Part shown: in pieces, positions 15,294 to 23,047 of the stretch
Layout: each line of letters begins with the position of its first letter
Position numbering within the stretch: the stretch's first letter is position 1
Assembly: GCA_964648695.1 (NCBI GenBank)
Contig: CAZYLH010000015.1
Location: 1 to 25,986 of the forward strand
DNA: 25,986 nt
Direction of reading: 5' to 3'
Source: UBA4292 sp964648695
GTDB lineage: Bacteria > Bacillota > Clostridia > Lachnospirales > Lachnospiraceae
Translations under genes and position numbers: made by a program
The notes under the pieces: generated by a model
What the model was told of the DNA's origin: nothing
Database searches by the model: none
What the model saw: only the letters and a program-made list of their open reading frames with translations

Positions 15294-15322
15294 ACTATAC
15301 TCAAATTCATCCCGCTTGTCAA
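15294..15322 (-). promoter_or_regulatory. dapA promoter
   Basis: On the minus strand, TTGACA (15317-15322), a 17-base spacer and TATAGT (15294-15299) lie just before the riboswitch. Confidence 0.85.
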
Positions 15323-15349
15323 TAGCTTTTAGCCTTCAATGCCCAGCTC

Positions 15350-16033
15350 TTACGTATCTCCTGCAAGGGCCTGCTCCTTTGGGGCTTCATCCTGCTTTTC
15401 AGGCGTCTCCTCCACGCGCTCTAACTTGTTTATGGAAACCTCATAGGCGATGCGCTTTTCAATCTCATCCTCTCCGAACTTTTTAGCGTATTCCCTGCTC
15501 TGGATACGCCCCCAAAGCCGAATATGCCCGCCAATCTCAAAGTTTGACGCAAAACGTGCATTTCTCCCCCAGGCGATGCATGGAATGTAGTCACTCTTTC
15601 CGTAGGGACGGTTTACTGCTACCAAAAGATCTGCGATCTCCCTTCCAAGCGGCGTCTTTCTGTAAATGGGCGCCTTGCAGATAAATCCGTCCAGATAAAT
15701 CTGGTTCGTCTTCGTGTAATCCTTAAACTCCTCACAAAAAGTGATTTCCCGAACAAAGACTGACAGCACAAGCTTATTCTTTACACCGTCATGATGGTTA
15801 TAGGAACGAAACTGACCGGATGCCTCCACGGTTTTTCCGATGTAGCTCTCCTTCACATTCATCAGCCTCTCGCTTACAAGCAAAGGTATGATGTCAACCT
15901 GATCACTTAAGCGATTTACAGAAACGTTTACATTATAAAACCCCTCTCCGAAAACCTCATGACTAAACGTAAACTCAGAAATGATATTTCCTATCACGGT
16001 CACTTTGTTGTTCTCAATTATTTTTTCCGCCAT
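15350..16033 (-). CDS. Double OB-fold single-stranded DNA-binding-like protein
   Basis: This 227-residue protein has two SSB-type OB folds in tandem. Fold 1 is about 10-95 (NNKVTVIGNIISEFTFSHEVFGEGFYNVNVSVNRLSDQVDIIPLLVSE... VEASGQFRSYN). Fold 2 is about 108-200 (NQIYLDGFICKAPIYRKTPLGREIADLLVAVNRPYGKSDYIPCIAWGRNARFASNFEIGGHIRLWGRIQSREY). Fold 2 is the closer match to canonical SSB. The C-terminus ends QALAGDT and lacks the acidic DDxPF tip that recruits SSB partners, so this is probably an accessory SSB and not the main replicative one. ATG 16033 is chosen for its GGGAG site; a TTG 18 bases upstream is less likely. It follows aroD by 45 bases and probably shares its transcript, with no functional link evident. 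Confidence 0.8.
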   Translation of the reverse strand: MAEKIIENNKVTVIGNIISEFTFSHEVFGEGFYNVNVSVNRLSDQVDIIPLLVSERLMNVKESYIGKTVEASGQFRSYNHHDGVKNKLVLSVFVREITFCEEFKDYTKTNQIYLDGFICKAPIYRKTPLGREIADLLVAVNRPYGKSDYIPCIAWGRNARFASNFEIGGHIRLWGRIQSREYAKKFGEDEIEKRIAYEVSINKLERVEETPEKQDEAPKEQALAGDT

Positions 16034-16078
16034 CGTATTTCTCCCTCCCAATGTATTTTTACTACAGTGTTTTCTTTA

Positions 16079-16864
16079 TCACGTTAAACTTTCATGTATA
16101 ATCTGGAGCATAGCCTGAAGCTTGAACGCATCAATTTGTCCGGGAGCGCTGGTCTTTTTCATGCAACCATATGTTATAGCGCTTCCAAAAAATTCTCCTA
16201 CCAGTCTACTTATGCTTCCCTCCTTGCCCATGGATATTGCAACAATGGGACTTTTAGCTTCCTTAGAGCTTAGCTCATAGCTGATTGATAAGAGTGAAAA
16301 TACATCATCCTTATCCTTTGGCGTTACAGCAATCTTTCTGATATCCGCCCCCTGCTCCTCCATGCGCTTAAGATACAGCTTAAGTTCTCCACTGACGGGT
16401 GTTTTTTCAAAATCATGATAAGAAGTGATAACCTTTACACCGTGCGACTTGACCCTCTTTATCAGGCGCAAAATCCTCTCTCCCCGCCTTATTGACTCAA
16501 TATCTACCAAATCCACATATCCGGTGGATGCGGCAAGCTCTACGATATTGTCATATACCAGCTTCTTAGTTTCTTTGTTTCCCCCTTCCTGCTTTGTCCT
16601 AAAGGTAAACAAAAGCGGCAATCTTCCCAGCGCATAACGCAGATCTCTAAGCAGCCGCATAAAAGAATCCTCATTTAGCTTTCCTGTTTCATCAAAGAGA
16701 GCCTCATAATAATCCGCGCGCCACTCTACCAAATCAGCAAGCTTTGACTTTCGTATGCGTTCCGCCTCCTTTATAATCTCATCCTCAGTGGTTTCCACGA
16801 TTGGCAGACAGATTTTTGGCCTTCCCTCGCCGATAACCAGATCTCTGACGACCACCTTTTCCAT
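16079..16864 (-). CDS. aroD: Type I 3-dehydroquinate dehydratase
   Basis: AroD dehydrates 3-dehydroquinate to 3-dehydroshikimate through a Schiff base, step three of the shikimate pathway. At 261 residues it is slightly longer than enterobacterial enzymes. Active-site residues are all in place: Glu47 and Arg49 in VEWRADYY, FTFRTKQEGG (Arg89), His150 in TSYHDFEKTP, the Schiff-base Lys177 in RKIAVTP, Arg220 in MGKEGSISRL, and Ser239/Gln243 in KKTSAPGQI. ATG 16864 has AAAGGGA about 5 bases upstream. The 203 bases before it include the purD terminator but no promoter I would commit to. Confidence 0.97.
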   Translation of the reverse strand: MEKVVVRDLVIGEGRPKICLPIVETTEDEIIKEAERIRKSKLADLVEWRADYYEALFDETGKLNEDSFMRLLRDLRYALGRLPLLFTFRTKQEGGNKETKKLVYDNIVELAASTGYVDLVDIESIRRGERILRLIKRVKSHGVKVITSYHDFEKTPVSGELKLYLKRMEEQGADIRKIAVTPKDKDDVFSLLSISYELSSKEAKSPIVAISMGKEGSISRLVGEFFGSAITYGCMKKTSAPGQIDAFKLQAMLQIIHESLT

Positions 16865-17015
16865 TATTTTCCCTTTCTAGCCATTGTATATTTCAAAAAC
16901 ATTTTTTCGTATAACAGTTTAGCTTCATAAGCAAAAACCCATTTCCTCTTTTGCAATCCTAGCACAAAAGCTTTTTAAAAGCCATAGCTGATAGAATTTT
17001 TTAGGAAAAGTTTAT

Positions 17016-17044
17016 ATAAAAAGACCCGCAAAAAGCTGCGGGTC
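17016..17044 (-). terminator. Terminator of the pyrE-purMND operon
   Basis: On the minus strand GACCCGCA pairs perfectly with TGCGGGTC (8 pairs, loop GCTTTT), followed by TTTTTATAT. It begins about 24 bases after the purD stop. Confidence 0.92.
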
Positions 17045-17067
17045 CCAAGTAAATATCATGATTTTTG

Positions 17068-18339
17068 CTACGCCTCATCGATAGCCTTTCCTATATCATG
17101 GCGCATATATTTGTTGTCAAAATCAATAAGCTCTGTCGCCTTATAGGCGTTTGCGCGGGCGTTCTTTAGATTCTCTCCAAGAGCTATCACTCCGAGCACA
17201 CGGCCTCCGTTTGTGACAATTTTGCCATCCTCAAATTTGCTTCCAGCATGGAATACAAACCTTTCATCACAGCCCTCAAAGCTTTCTAGACCTCGTATCT
17301 CAAAGCCCTTCTCATAGTGATCTGGATAACCGTCGCTTGCAAGAACCACACAGACCGCCGCATTATCCTCAAACTCCAGCTGTATCTCATCAAGCTTTCC
17401 GTCCACGCATGCCTCAAAGACGTCTATTATGTCGTTTTTCATGCGGGGAAGCACAACCTGCGCCTCAGGGTCTCCAAATCTAGCATTATACTCTAAGACC
17501 TTTGGCCCATCGGGGGTGAGCATAAGTCCAAAAAAGATCACGCCCTTAAAGCTTCTGCCTTCCATAGCCATGGCATCAACCGTTGGCTGATAGATGTATT
17601 TTTTGCAGAACTCGTCAACCTCTTTTGTGTAAAAGGGGCTTGGGCTAAAGGTTCCCATTCCGCCAGTGTTTAAACCCTGATCGCCGTCCTTAGCGCGCTT
17701 GTGATCCTGAGCTGAGGTCATAATCCTTATGGTCTTGCCGTCCACAAAGGAGAGAACGGACACCTCGCGTCCCGTCATAAACTCCTCCACAACAATCCTG
17801 TCTCCGGCAGAGCCAAACTGCTTATCAAGCATAAGGGTCTTTACGCCTTCCTTTGCCTCCTGTAGGGTATTACAGATCAGCACGCCCTTTCCCAGTGCCA
17901 AACCGTCCGCCTTTAAGACCACGGGCATGGAAGCGGTCTCAAGGTAGCGCAGCGCCTCATCAGGATCATCAAAGGTCTCGTGAGCTGCTGTTGGAATATT
18001 ATACTTTTTCATAAGCTCCTTTGAAAAAGCCTTAGAGCCCTCTAAGATAGCCGCCTTTTTATCCGGGCCAAAAACCCTAAGCCCCTTTGCCTTAAAGACG
18101 TCAACTATCCCTCCAACCAGCGGATCATCCATTCCGACCACAGTCAGATCAATCTTCTTTTCCTCTGCAAACTGGGCAAGCTTTTCAAACTCCATCGCGC
18201 CGATTGGAACGCACTCAGCAACTGATGCGATTCCGGCATTTCCCGGAGCGCAGTAAATCCTCTCCACACGGCTGCTCTGAGCTATTTTCCAGCAGATCGC
18301 ATGCTCTCTGCCGCCGCCGCCAACTACCAATATCTTCAT
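17068..18339 (-). CDS. purD: Phosphoribosylamine-glycine ligase (GAR synthetase)
   Basis: PurD joins glycine to phosphoribosylamine using ATP, step two of purine synthesis. At 423 residues it matches the usual length. The N-domain begins MKILVVGGGGREHAICWKI and includes IYCAPGNAGIA and DDPLVGG. The ATP-grasp core includes SKAFSKELMKKYNIPTAAHETF, MPVVLKADGLALGKGV, VVEEFMTGREVS, DHKRAKDGDQGLNTGGMGTFSPSPF, and the metal-binding EYNARFGDPEAQVVL. ATG 18339 has AAGGAG 7 bases upstream. It follows purN after 122 bases that hold no obvious promoter, only a small ATGAG-GAAG-CTCAT stem, so it is probably the last gene of the pyrE-purM-purN-purD transcript. Confidence 0.98.
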   Translation of the reverse strand: MKILVVGGGGREHAICWKIAQSSRVERIYCAPGNAGIASVAECVPIGAMEFEKLAQFAEEKKIDLTVVGMDDPLVGGIVDVFKAKGLRVFGPDKKAAILEGSKAFSKELMKKYNIPTAAHETFDDPDEALRYLETASMPVVLKADGLALGKGVLICNTLQEAKEGVKTLMLDKQFGSAGDRIVVEEFMTGREVSVLSFVDGKTIRIMTSAQDHKRAKDGDQGLNTGGMGTFSPSPFYTKEVDEFCKKYIYQPTVDAMAMEGRSFKGVIFFGLMLTPDGPKVLEYNARFGDPEAQVVLPRMKNDIIDVFEACVDGKLDEIQLEFEDNAAVCVVLASDGYPDHYEKGFEIRGLESFEGCDERFVFHAGSKFEDGKIVTNGGRVLGVIALGENLKNARANAYKATELIDFDNKYMRHDIGKAIDEA

Positions 18340-18461
18340 GCTGTGTCTCCTTTATATATGCCAGGATCATCGGTTTAATCCCACATGAGCTTCCTCATAA
18401 GCAGGCGAAAGCCCCTGGGATTCCTAACCCCGACATCTTATCTGTTCTACCTATTTTAACT

Positions 18462-19088
18462 TCACTGTCTTATATGAGCAATTTTATCCTCGACAAACAC
18501 CTTTCCTCTGGCTATCAGATCGATTGCCCTAGGGAGTATCACCCATTCAGCCTCCTCCATTATCCTGCGCTGTAAATCTTGCGGCGTATCGCCCTCGCAC
18601 ACCTCTACAGCCTTTTGTAAAATGATCGGCCCTGTATCCGTCCCCTCGTCAACAAAATGCACTGTCGCACCGGATACCTTTACTCCCCTGTCAAGCGCCT
18701 TTTCGTGAACCTTTAGCCCATAGCAGCCTGTTCCGCAAAATGAAGGGATGAGCGAGGGATGAATGTTTATTATGCGGTTCTTATACCTTTTAATCATCTC
18801 CTCCGGGATAATCACAAGATATCCTGCAAGGACGATCAGATCCACGCCGTATGAATCTACGGCCTCCAAAAGTGCATCCTCAAACGCCTTTCTGTTATCA
18901 AAGCTTTTAGGGCTGATGCACTTAGCAGGAATACCCGCCTTTCTCGCCCGCTCTAGTGCATAGGCATTTAGATTATTGCTTATCACAAAGGAGATTTTTG
19001 TGTTTGAAATCTCACCGCCCTTTACCTTATCTATGATGGCCTGAAGGTTGGTTCCTCCGCCGGACACCAGCACGCCTATCTTTAGCAT
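18462..19088 (-). CDS. purN: Phosphoribosylglycinamide formyltransferase (folate-dependent)
   Basis: PurN transfers a formyl group from 10-formyltetrahydrofolate to GAR, step three of purine synthesis and directly after PurD. It has 208 residues, a normal length. Motifs: VSGGGTNLQAI (8-18), IINIHPSLIPSFCG (106-119) containing the catalytic Asn108 and His110, and VHFVDEGTDTGPIILQ (143-158) with Asp151 at the catalytic aspartate position. The ATG lies inside the end of purM (overlap of 7 bases), so translation is probably coupled. Confidence 0.98.
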   Translation of the reverse strand: MLKIGVLVSGGGTNLQAIIDKVKGGEISNTKISFVISNNLNAYALERARKAGIPAKCISPKSFDNRKAFEDALLEAVDSYGVDLIVLAGYLVIIPEEMIKRYKNRIINIHPSLIPSFCGTGCYGLKVHEKALDRGVKVSGATVHFVDEGTDTGPIILQKAVEVCEGDTPQDLQRRIMEEAEWVILPRAIDLIARGKVFVEDKIAHIRQ

Positions 19089-20262
19089 ACCGTCACTCCC
19101 TTTTTCCCAGAAACCGCCTTGCCCACAAGATAAGCCTTCTCTCCGACAGCCTCTAAGGCCGCAATTGTCTTTTCTGCGTCTCCAGCGTCCACTGCTAAAA
19201 GCATTCCAATACCCATGTTGTAGGTATTATACATCACATGCTCCTCTACGTTTCCTTTTTTTTCAATCAGCTTAAAGATAGGAAGCACTGGATAGCTGTC
19301 CTTTTTTACATTTGCGTGNNNNNNNNNNNNNNNNNNNNNNNNNNNNNNNNNNNNNNNNNNNNNNNNNNNNNNNNNNNNNNNNNNNNNNNNNNNNNNNNNN
19401 NNNNNNNNNNNNNNNNNNCAATCAGCTTAAAGATAGGAAGCACTGGATAGCTGTCCTTTTTTACATTTGCGTGAACGCCCTCCGGAAGCATTCTTGGAAT
19501 ATTCTCATAAAAGCCGCCGCCGGTGATATGACTGCACCCCTTAATGGTAACCCCAGCTTCCTTAACTTGCTTTAAGGCTTTTACATATATTCTAGTTGGC
19601 GTAAGCAAAGACTCTCCAAGAGTAGTTCCCAGCTCCTCGTAATATGTGTTTAAGGCTTCCTTTTCCATGGGGAATACCTTCCTCACCAGTGAAAAGCCGT
19701 TTGAGTGCACTCCGGATGAAGCTATGCCTATAAGCGCATCTCCGGGCTTTATGTCCTTGCCTGTGATCATGTCCTTTTTGTCAACAATTCCAACCGCAAA
19801 GCCAGCCAGATCATATTCATCCTCCGGCATAAGACCGGGGTGTTCTGCAGTCTCACCGCCGATAAGCGCGGCACCTGACAAAACGCAGCCCTCTGCCACA
19901 CCGCTAACAATATCGGCAATCTTTTCCGGAATATTTTTCCCGCAGGCGATGTAGTCAAGGAAAAACAAAGGCTCTGCTCCAGCACAGGCGATGTCGTTTA
20001 CGCACATGGCAACGCAGTCTATGCCGACAGTGTCGTGCTTGTCCAAAAGAAACGCCAGCTTGATCTTGGTTCCCACGCCGTCCGTGCCGGACACCAAAGT
20101 AGGCTCCTCCATCGCACAAAAGCTCTTCATGTCAAAGGCTCCCGAAAAGCCGCCGATTCCCCCTAACACCTCCGGGCGCATGGTTCTCTTAATATGTTCC
20201 TTCATCAACTCCACTGATCTGTAGCCGGCCTCGATGTCAACGCCTGAATGCTTGTAGTCCAT
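19082..20262 (-). CDS. purM: Phosphoribosylformylglycinamidine cyclo-ligase (AIR synthetase), interrupted by an artefactual gap
   Basis: PurM closes the imidazole ring of AIR with ATP, step five of purine synthesis. The part before the gap shows YRSVELMKEHIKRT, GGIGGFSGAFD, VSGTDGVGTKIKLAF, DCVAMCVNDIACAGAEPLFFLDYIACGK, GGETAEHPGLM and HITGGGFYENIPRMLPEG. The part after the gap (minus-strand order) gives LPIFKLIEKKGNVEEHVMYNTYNMGIGMLLAVD and the C-terminal helices. Both sides of the N block carry the same 55 bases. Merging them gives an unbroken frame of about 341 residues, the normal length, so the gene is very likely intact. ATG 20262 has a perfect AGGAGG 5 bases upstream. It is co-transcribed with the small membrane protein before it and overlaps purN after it. 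Confidence 0.97.
19264..19473. other. 100-N gap flanked by an identical 55-base overlap
   Basis: N runs from 19319 to 19418. The 55 bases at 19264-19318 are repeated exactly at 19419-19473. Merging the copies leaves purM in one frame (...KKDSYPVLPIFKLIEKKG...). The duplication is therefore an unmerged contig overlap, with no evidence of a true repeat. Confidence 0.92.
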
Positions 20263-20293
20263 AGTTTCCTCCTAAATATTTTTTCGTTAGAAA

Positions 20294-20446
20294 TTATATC
20301 TCCAAATCCCTTCTGCTTCCCAGCACGCGAGCGCCGTTTATTATGCTTATCACACCGCACACTATCCCGCAAACAATGACGATCACTCCAACTGCAATCC
20401 CGCTTGCCCCTGCGCCAACAAGTTTTTTTGATGTCTTCTCGTTCAT
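20294..20446 (-). CDS. 50-residue single-pass membrane microprotein
   Basis: This is an uncharacterised small protein. ATG 20446 has AGGAGG 5 bases upstream, among the best ribosome sites here. The protein starts MNEKTSKKLVGAGASGIA, continues with a hydrophobic helix VGVIVIVCGIVCGVISII (about 20-37), and ends NGARVLGSRRDLEI, a basic then acidic tail. Glycines spaced through the helix (GAGASGIAVG, CGIVCG) suggest helix packing or oligomerisation. It sits 32 bases after pyrE and 31 bases before purM with no terminator or promoter between, so it belongs to the pyrimidine/purine transcript. The strong ribosome site, hydrophobic design and tight spacing argue that it is real. I do not recognise the family, and it is too short for default gene finders. 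Confidence 0.72.
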   Translation of the reverse strand: MNEKTSKKLVGAGASGIAVGVIVIVCGIVCGVISIINGARVLGSRRDLEI

Positions 20447-20478
20447 ATAAGCCTCCTGATAAATAAGTTTTAACTCCT

Positions 20479-21153
20479 TTACTTCACGCCGTATATCTCG
20501 TAATATTTATCTATAGCTTCCTTTAGTGCATCGTCGATCACAATCCGCCCCTTATACTCACGGTTATAGAGATACTCCACGACCTCCTTCATGGAGACGA
20601 TGGCATTTGTCTCAAAGCCGTAGAGCTCCTTAATCTCCTCTAGGGCGCCCTTGTCCCCCTTTCCTCTCTCACAGCGGTTTAGGGAAACCTCAAGGCCGAT
20701 GATATCAACATCTGCCTGTGCGCGCAATATGGGTATGGTCTCTTCCATGGACTTTCCGGAAGTGGTCACGTCCTCTATCACCACTAGCCTGTCACCATCC
20801 TTTATCTGACTTCCTAGAAGAATCCCCGTATCTCCGTGATCCTTTACCTCTTTTCTGTTGGAGCAGTAACGGATCTCCTTATCATAAAGCTTGTGAAAGG
20901 CGATGCATGTGGCAACGCTTAGAGGAATCCCCTTATATGCCGGTCCAAAAAGCACGTCAAAATCCTCACCGTAATCCTTATGGATGGCCTTTGCATAAAA
21001 CTCTCCCAGCCTCATCAGCTGCGAGCCTGTGACATACGCGCCCGCATTCATAAAAAACGGGGATTTTCTTCCGCTTTTAAGTGTAAAATCCCCAAATTTC
21101 AAAACGTCGCAGTCAATCATAAATTCTATAAATTCCTGCTTGTAGCGTTCCAT
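20479..21153 (-). CDS. pyrE: Orotate phosphoribosyltransferase
   Basis: PyrE converts orotate and PRPP to OMP, the fifth step of UMP synthesis. It has 224 residues. Evidence: FTLKSGRKSPFFMNAGAY (23-40), FGPAYKGIPLS (69-79), NRKEVKDHG (99-107) from the flexible catalytic loop, and the PRPP-binding VVIEDVTTSGKSM (124-136). ATG 21153 has GGAGG about 10 bases upstream. A 155-base gap with a promoter candidate separates it from pyrD, so pyrE likely heads the pyrE, microprotein, purM, purN, purD unit. Confidence 0.98.
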   Translation of the reverse strand: MERYKQEFIEFMIDCDVLKFGDFTLKSGRKSPFFMNAGAYVTGSQLMRLGEFYAKAIHKDYGEDFDVLFGPAYKGIPLSVATCIAFHKLYDKEIRYCSNRKEVKDHGDTGILLGSQIKDGDRLVVIEDVTTSGKSMEETIPILRAQADVDIIGLEVSLNRCERGKGDKGALEEIKELYGFETNAIVSMKEVVEYLYNREYKGRIVIDDALKEAIDKYYEIYGVK

Positions 21154-21186
21154 ATTCTGTTTACCTCCAGTGCACTGGTATACTCA

Positions 21187-21214
21187 ACCATAAACTATGA
21201 TGCCTACATGTCAA
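21187..21214 (-). promoter_or_regulatory. Candidate pyrE promoter
   Basis: On the minus strand, a perfect TTGACA (21209-21214), a 16-base spacer and a weak TATGGT (21187-21192) lie about 35 bases before pyrE. A weak stem over the pyrD stop (AGCGG/CCGCT then TTTCC) could partly end the upstream transcript. Confidence 0.45.
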
Positions 21215-21308
21215 AAGGTCTTGCACCCATTTATAAACATCATTACCTTTCTAGCATAAATCCAAATTTTTGTCCATATATCACAGGAAAGAAGCGGCTA
21301 AATTTTAT

Positions 21309-22211
21309 TTATCTCACCGCTCCGATTAAATCCCTTATATCCTCCACACCGTACTGTTCCATGTAGCTTACAATGCCCTCTAGCACATCGATAGTTGCAT
21401 GTGGATTTGCAAAATTTGCCGTTCCCACTGCCACTGCGCTCGCCCCTGCAAGAATAAACTCCAGAGCGTCCTCTCCTGTGGCAATGCCACCCATGCCGAT
21501 TATCGGTATATTTACCGCCTGGGCGACCTGATAAACCATCCGCACAGCTACCGGGCGTATGCATGGCCCTGACATGCCGCCGGTTTTATTTGCCAGCGCA
21601 AAAGTTCTCCTATGCACATCGATCTTCATACCGGTGATGGTATTAATCAGTGAGATGATATCCGCTCCGCCCTCCTCAACAGCCTTTGCCATAAGGGCTA
21701 TATCCGTCACGTTGGGGCTTAGCTTCATTATAACCGGCTGCTTTGCGTGATCTTTTATTGCCCTTGTTATCTCCTCGGCGGCCTTCGGATCCTGACCAAA
21801 GGCGATACCGCCCTCCTTTACATTTGGGCATGAAATATTTATTTCAAGGAAATCTACTGGCTCGTCGGCAAGCCTTTCAACCACCTCAATATAGTCCGAC
21901 ACGCTCTTTCCACAGACATTGACAATTACCTTCGTATCAAACCTCTTTAAAAACGGAAGGTCCCTCTTACAAAAAACTTCAACACCGGGGTTTTGAAGAC
22001 CTATAGCGTTTAGCATTCCGCTAGGTGTCTCCGCAACGCGCGGTACAGGATTACCGGGCCATGCAACATTTGCGACACCCTTAGTCACAACACCCCCAAG
22101 GCGGTTTAAATCCACAAACTCGCTGTATTCCATCCCGGAGCCAAATGTTCCAGAGCACTCTAACACTGGGTTTTTCAGCTCAACACCGCATAGGTTCACA
22201 GAAGTCTTCAT
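21309..22211 (-). CDS. pyrD: Dihydroorotate dehydrogenase, class 1B catalytic subunit
   Basis: This subunit oxidises dihydroorotate to orotate with FMN and passes electrons to PyrK. It has 300 residues from ATG 22211. Signatures: NPVLECSGTFGSG, TKGVANVAWPGNPVPRV, SGMLNAIGLQNPG, the catalytic Cys128 in EINISCPNVKEGG, KLSPNVTD, and the FMN-phosphate site GMGGIATGEDALEFILAGASAVAVG. Cys as the base and the adjacent pyrK identify class 1B (NAD-dependent heterotetramer). A GTG three bases upstream is an equal alternative start, since AAGGAGG is 7 bases before it and 10 before the ATG. The ATG overlaps the pyrK stop as TGATG, so production of the subunits is coupled. Confidence 0.98.
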   Translation of the reverse strand: MKTSVNLCGVELKNPVLECSGTFGSGMEYSEFVDLNRLGGVVTKGVANVAWPGNPVPRVAETPSGMLNAIGLQNPGVEVFCKRDLPFLKRFDTKVIVNVCGKSVSDYIEVVERLADEPVDFLEINISCPNVKEGGIAFGQDPKAAEEITRAIKDHAKQPVIMKLSPNVTDIALMAKAVEEGGADIISLINTITGMKIDVHRRTFALANKTGGMSGPCIRPVAVRMVYQVAQAVNIPIIGMGGIATGEDALEFILAGASAVAVGTANFANPHATIDVLEGIVSYMEQYGVEDIRDLIGAVR

Positions 22212-22993
22212 CACAGCTCCACCTCCTTGGCGTTAAACACCGGCCCGTCAGCACAGACCCTCTTGTTTTTAACATAGGAGTGATGATCCACATCCTTTGA
22301 GGTACACACGCAGCCAAGGCAGGCTCCGATACCGCACGCCATGCGCTCCTCTAAGGAAAGATAAGCTTCCATACTCTGCTCTTTCGAATAGGCCTTTATA
22401 GCCCGAAGCATGGGAGAAGGCCCGCAGGCATAGATAACCTCGCCTGTTATACTTTTTTGTCTAATGGCGTCTAAGACATTTCCCTTTACGCCTACGCTCC
22501 CGTCCTCTGTGGCTATGGTCACCGTGCCGTACTCCTTAAATTCATCTGCCAAAAAGCACACATCCCTATATCCAAGAACAATCTGGATATCCTCTTTCTT
22601 CATGCCGGACAGATGCAGTGACCTGGCCATCTCAAGCATCGGCGGAATTCCAATGCCGCCGCCAGCAAGGATAACTGGCTTATCAGATAGAGAAAAACCG
22701 TTTCCAAGCGGGCCCACAACCCGCAGTGTCATTTCCGGCTTAAGCCTTGAAAACTCCTCCGTGCCATACCCCACTACTCTATAGACCAAGCGGATGGTCT
22801 TATTTTCCCTGTCTATACCGCACAGGCTTATAGGGCGCGGAAGAAGGTGTGCCCCGTCGTCACAGTAAAGGGACACAAACTGTCCGGCTTTTGCATCAAG
22901 GGCGATGTTATCAGTCTTTAAAACAAGGTCATAGATTTTGTCGCAGAGGCATCCCTGCGAGACAACTACCACCCGCTCTGCGTATTTTGCCAT
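22211..22993 (-). CDS. pyrK: Dihydroorotate dehydrogenase electron transfer subunit
   Basis: PyrK carries FAD and a [2Fe-2S] cluster and moves electrons from the FMN subunit to NAD+. From ATG 22993 it has 260 residues. The flavin motif RPISL is at 53-57, the GGGIGIPPM nucleotide motif is at 111-119, YACGPSPMLRAI is at 188-199, and cluster cysteines are Cys220, Cys225, Cys228 and Cys247 in MACGIGACLGCVC and RVCADGPVF. All four ligands are present. ATG 22993 is preferred over a longer frame because GGGAAGG lies 9 bases before it. It follows pyrF after 54 bases. Confidence 0.98.
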   Translation of the reverse strand: MAKYAERVVVVSQGCLCDKIYDLVLKTDNIALDAKAGQFVSLYCDDGAHLLPRPISLCGIDRENKTIRLVYRVVGYGTEEFSRLKPEMTLRVVGPLGNGFSLSDKPVILAGGGIGIPPMLEMARSLHLSGMKKEDIQIVLGYRDVCFLADEFKEYGTVTIATEDGSVGVKGNVLDAIRQKSITGEVIYACGPSPMLRAIKAYSKEQSMEAYLSLEERMACGIGACLGCVCTSKDVDHHSYVKNKRVCADGPVFNAKEVEL

Positions 22994-23047
22994 ATTCGTA
23001 TACCTTCCCAGCATAAATTTACGCTTTAGTGTAAGAAAAGCGCTTAT

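Noticed and set aside
18340..18461. Possible riboswitch or regulatory RNA between purN and purD
   Set aside because: Only a 5-base-pair stem (ATGAG-GAAG-CTCAT) is seen. No known purine riboswitch core and no terminator are present.
19082..19288. A separate 68-residue gene beginning at 19288
   Set aside because: It is the C-terminal end of purM, cut off only by the gap artefact.
21298..21564. Minus-strand 88-residue Cys/Gly/Arg-rich frame
   Set aside because: It is a shifted-frame shadow of pyrD, with no start signal.
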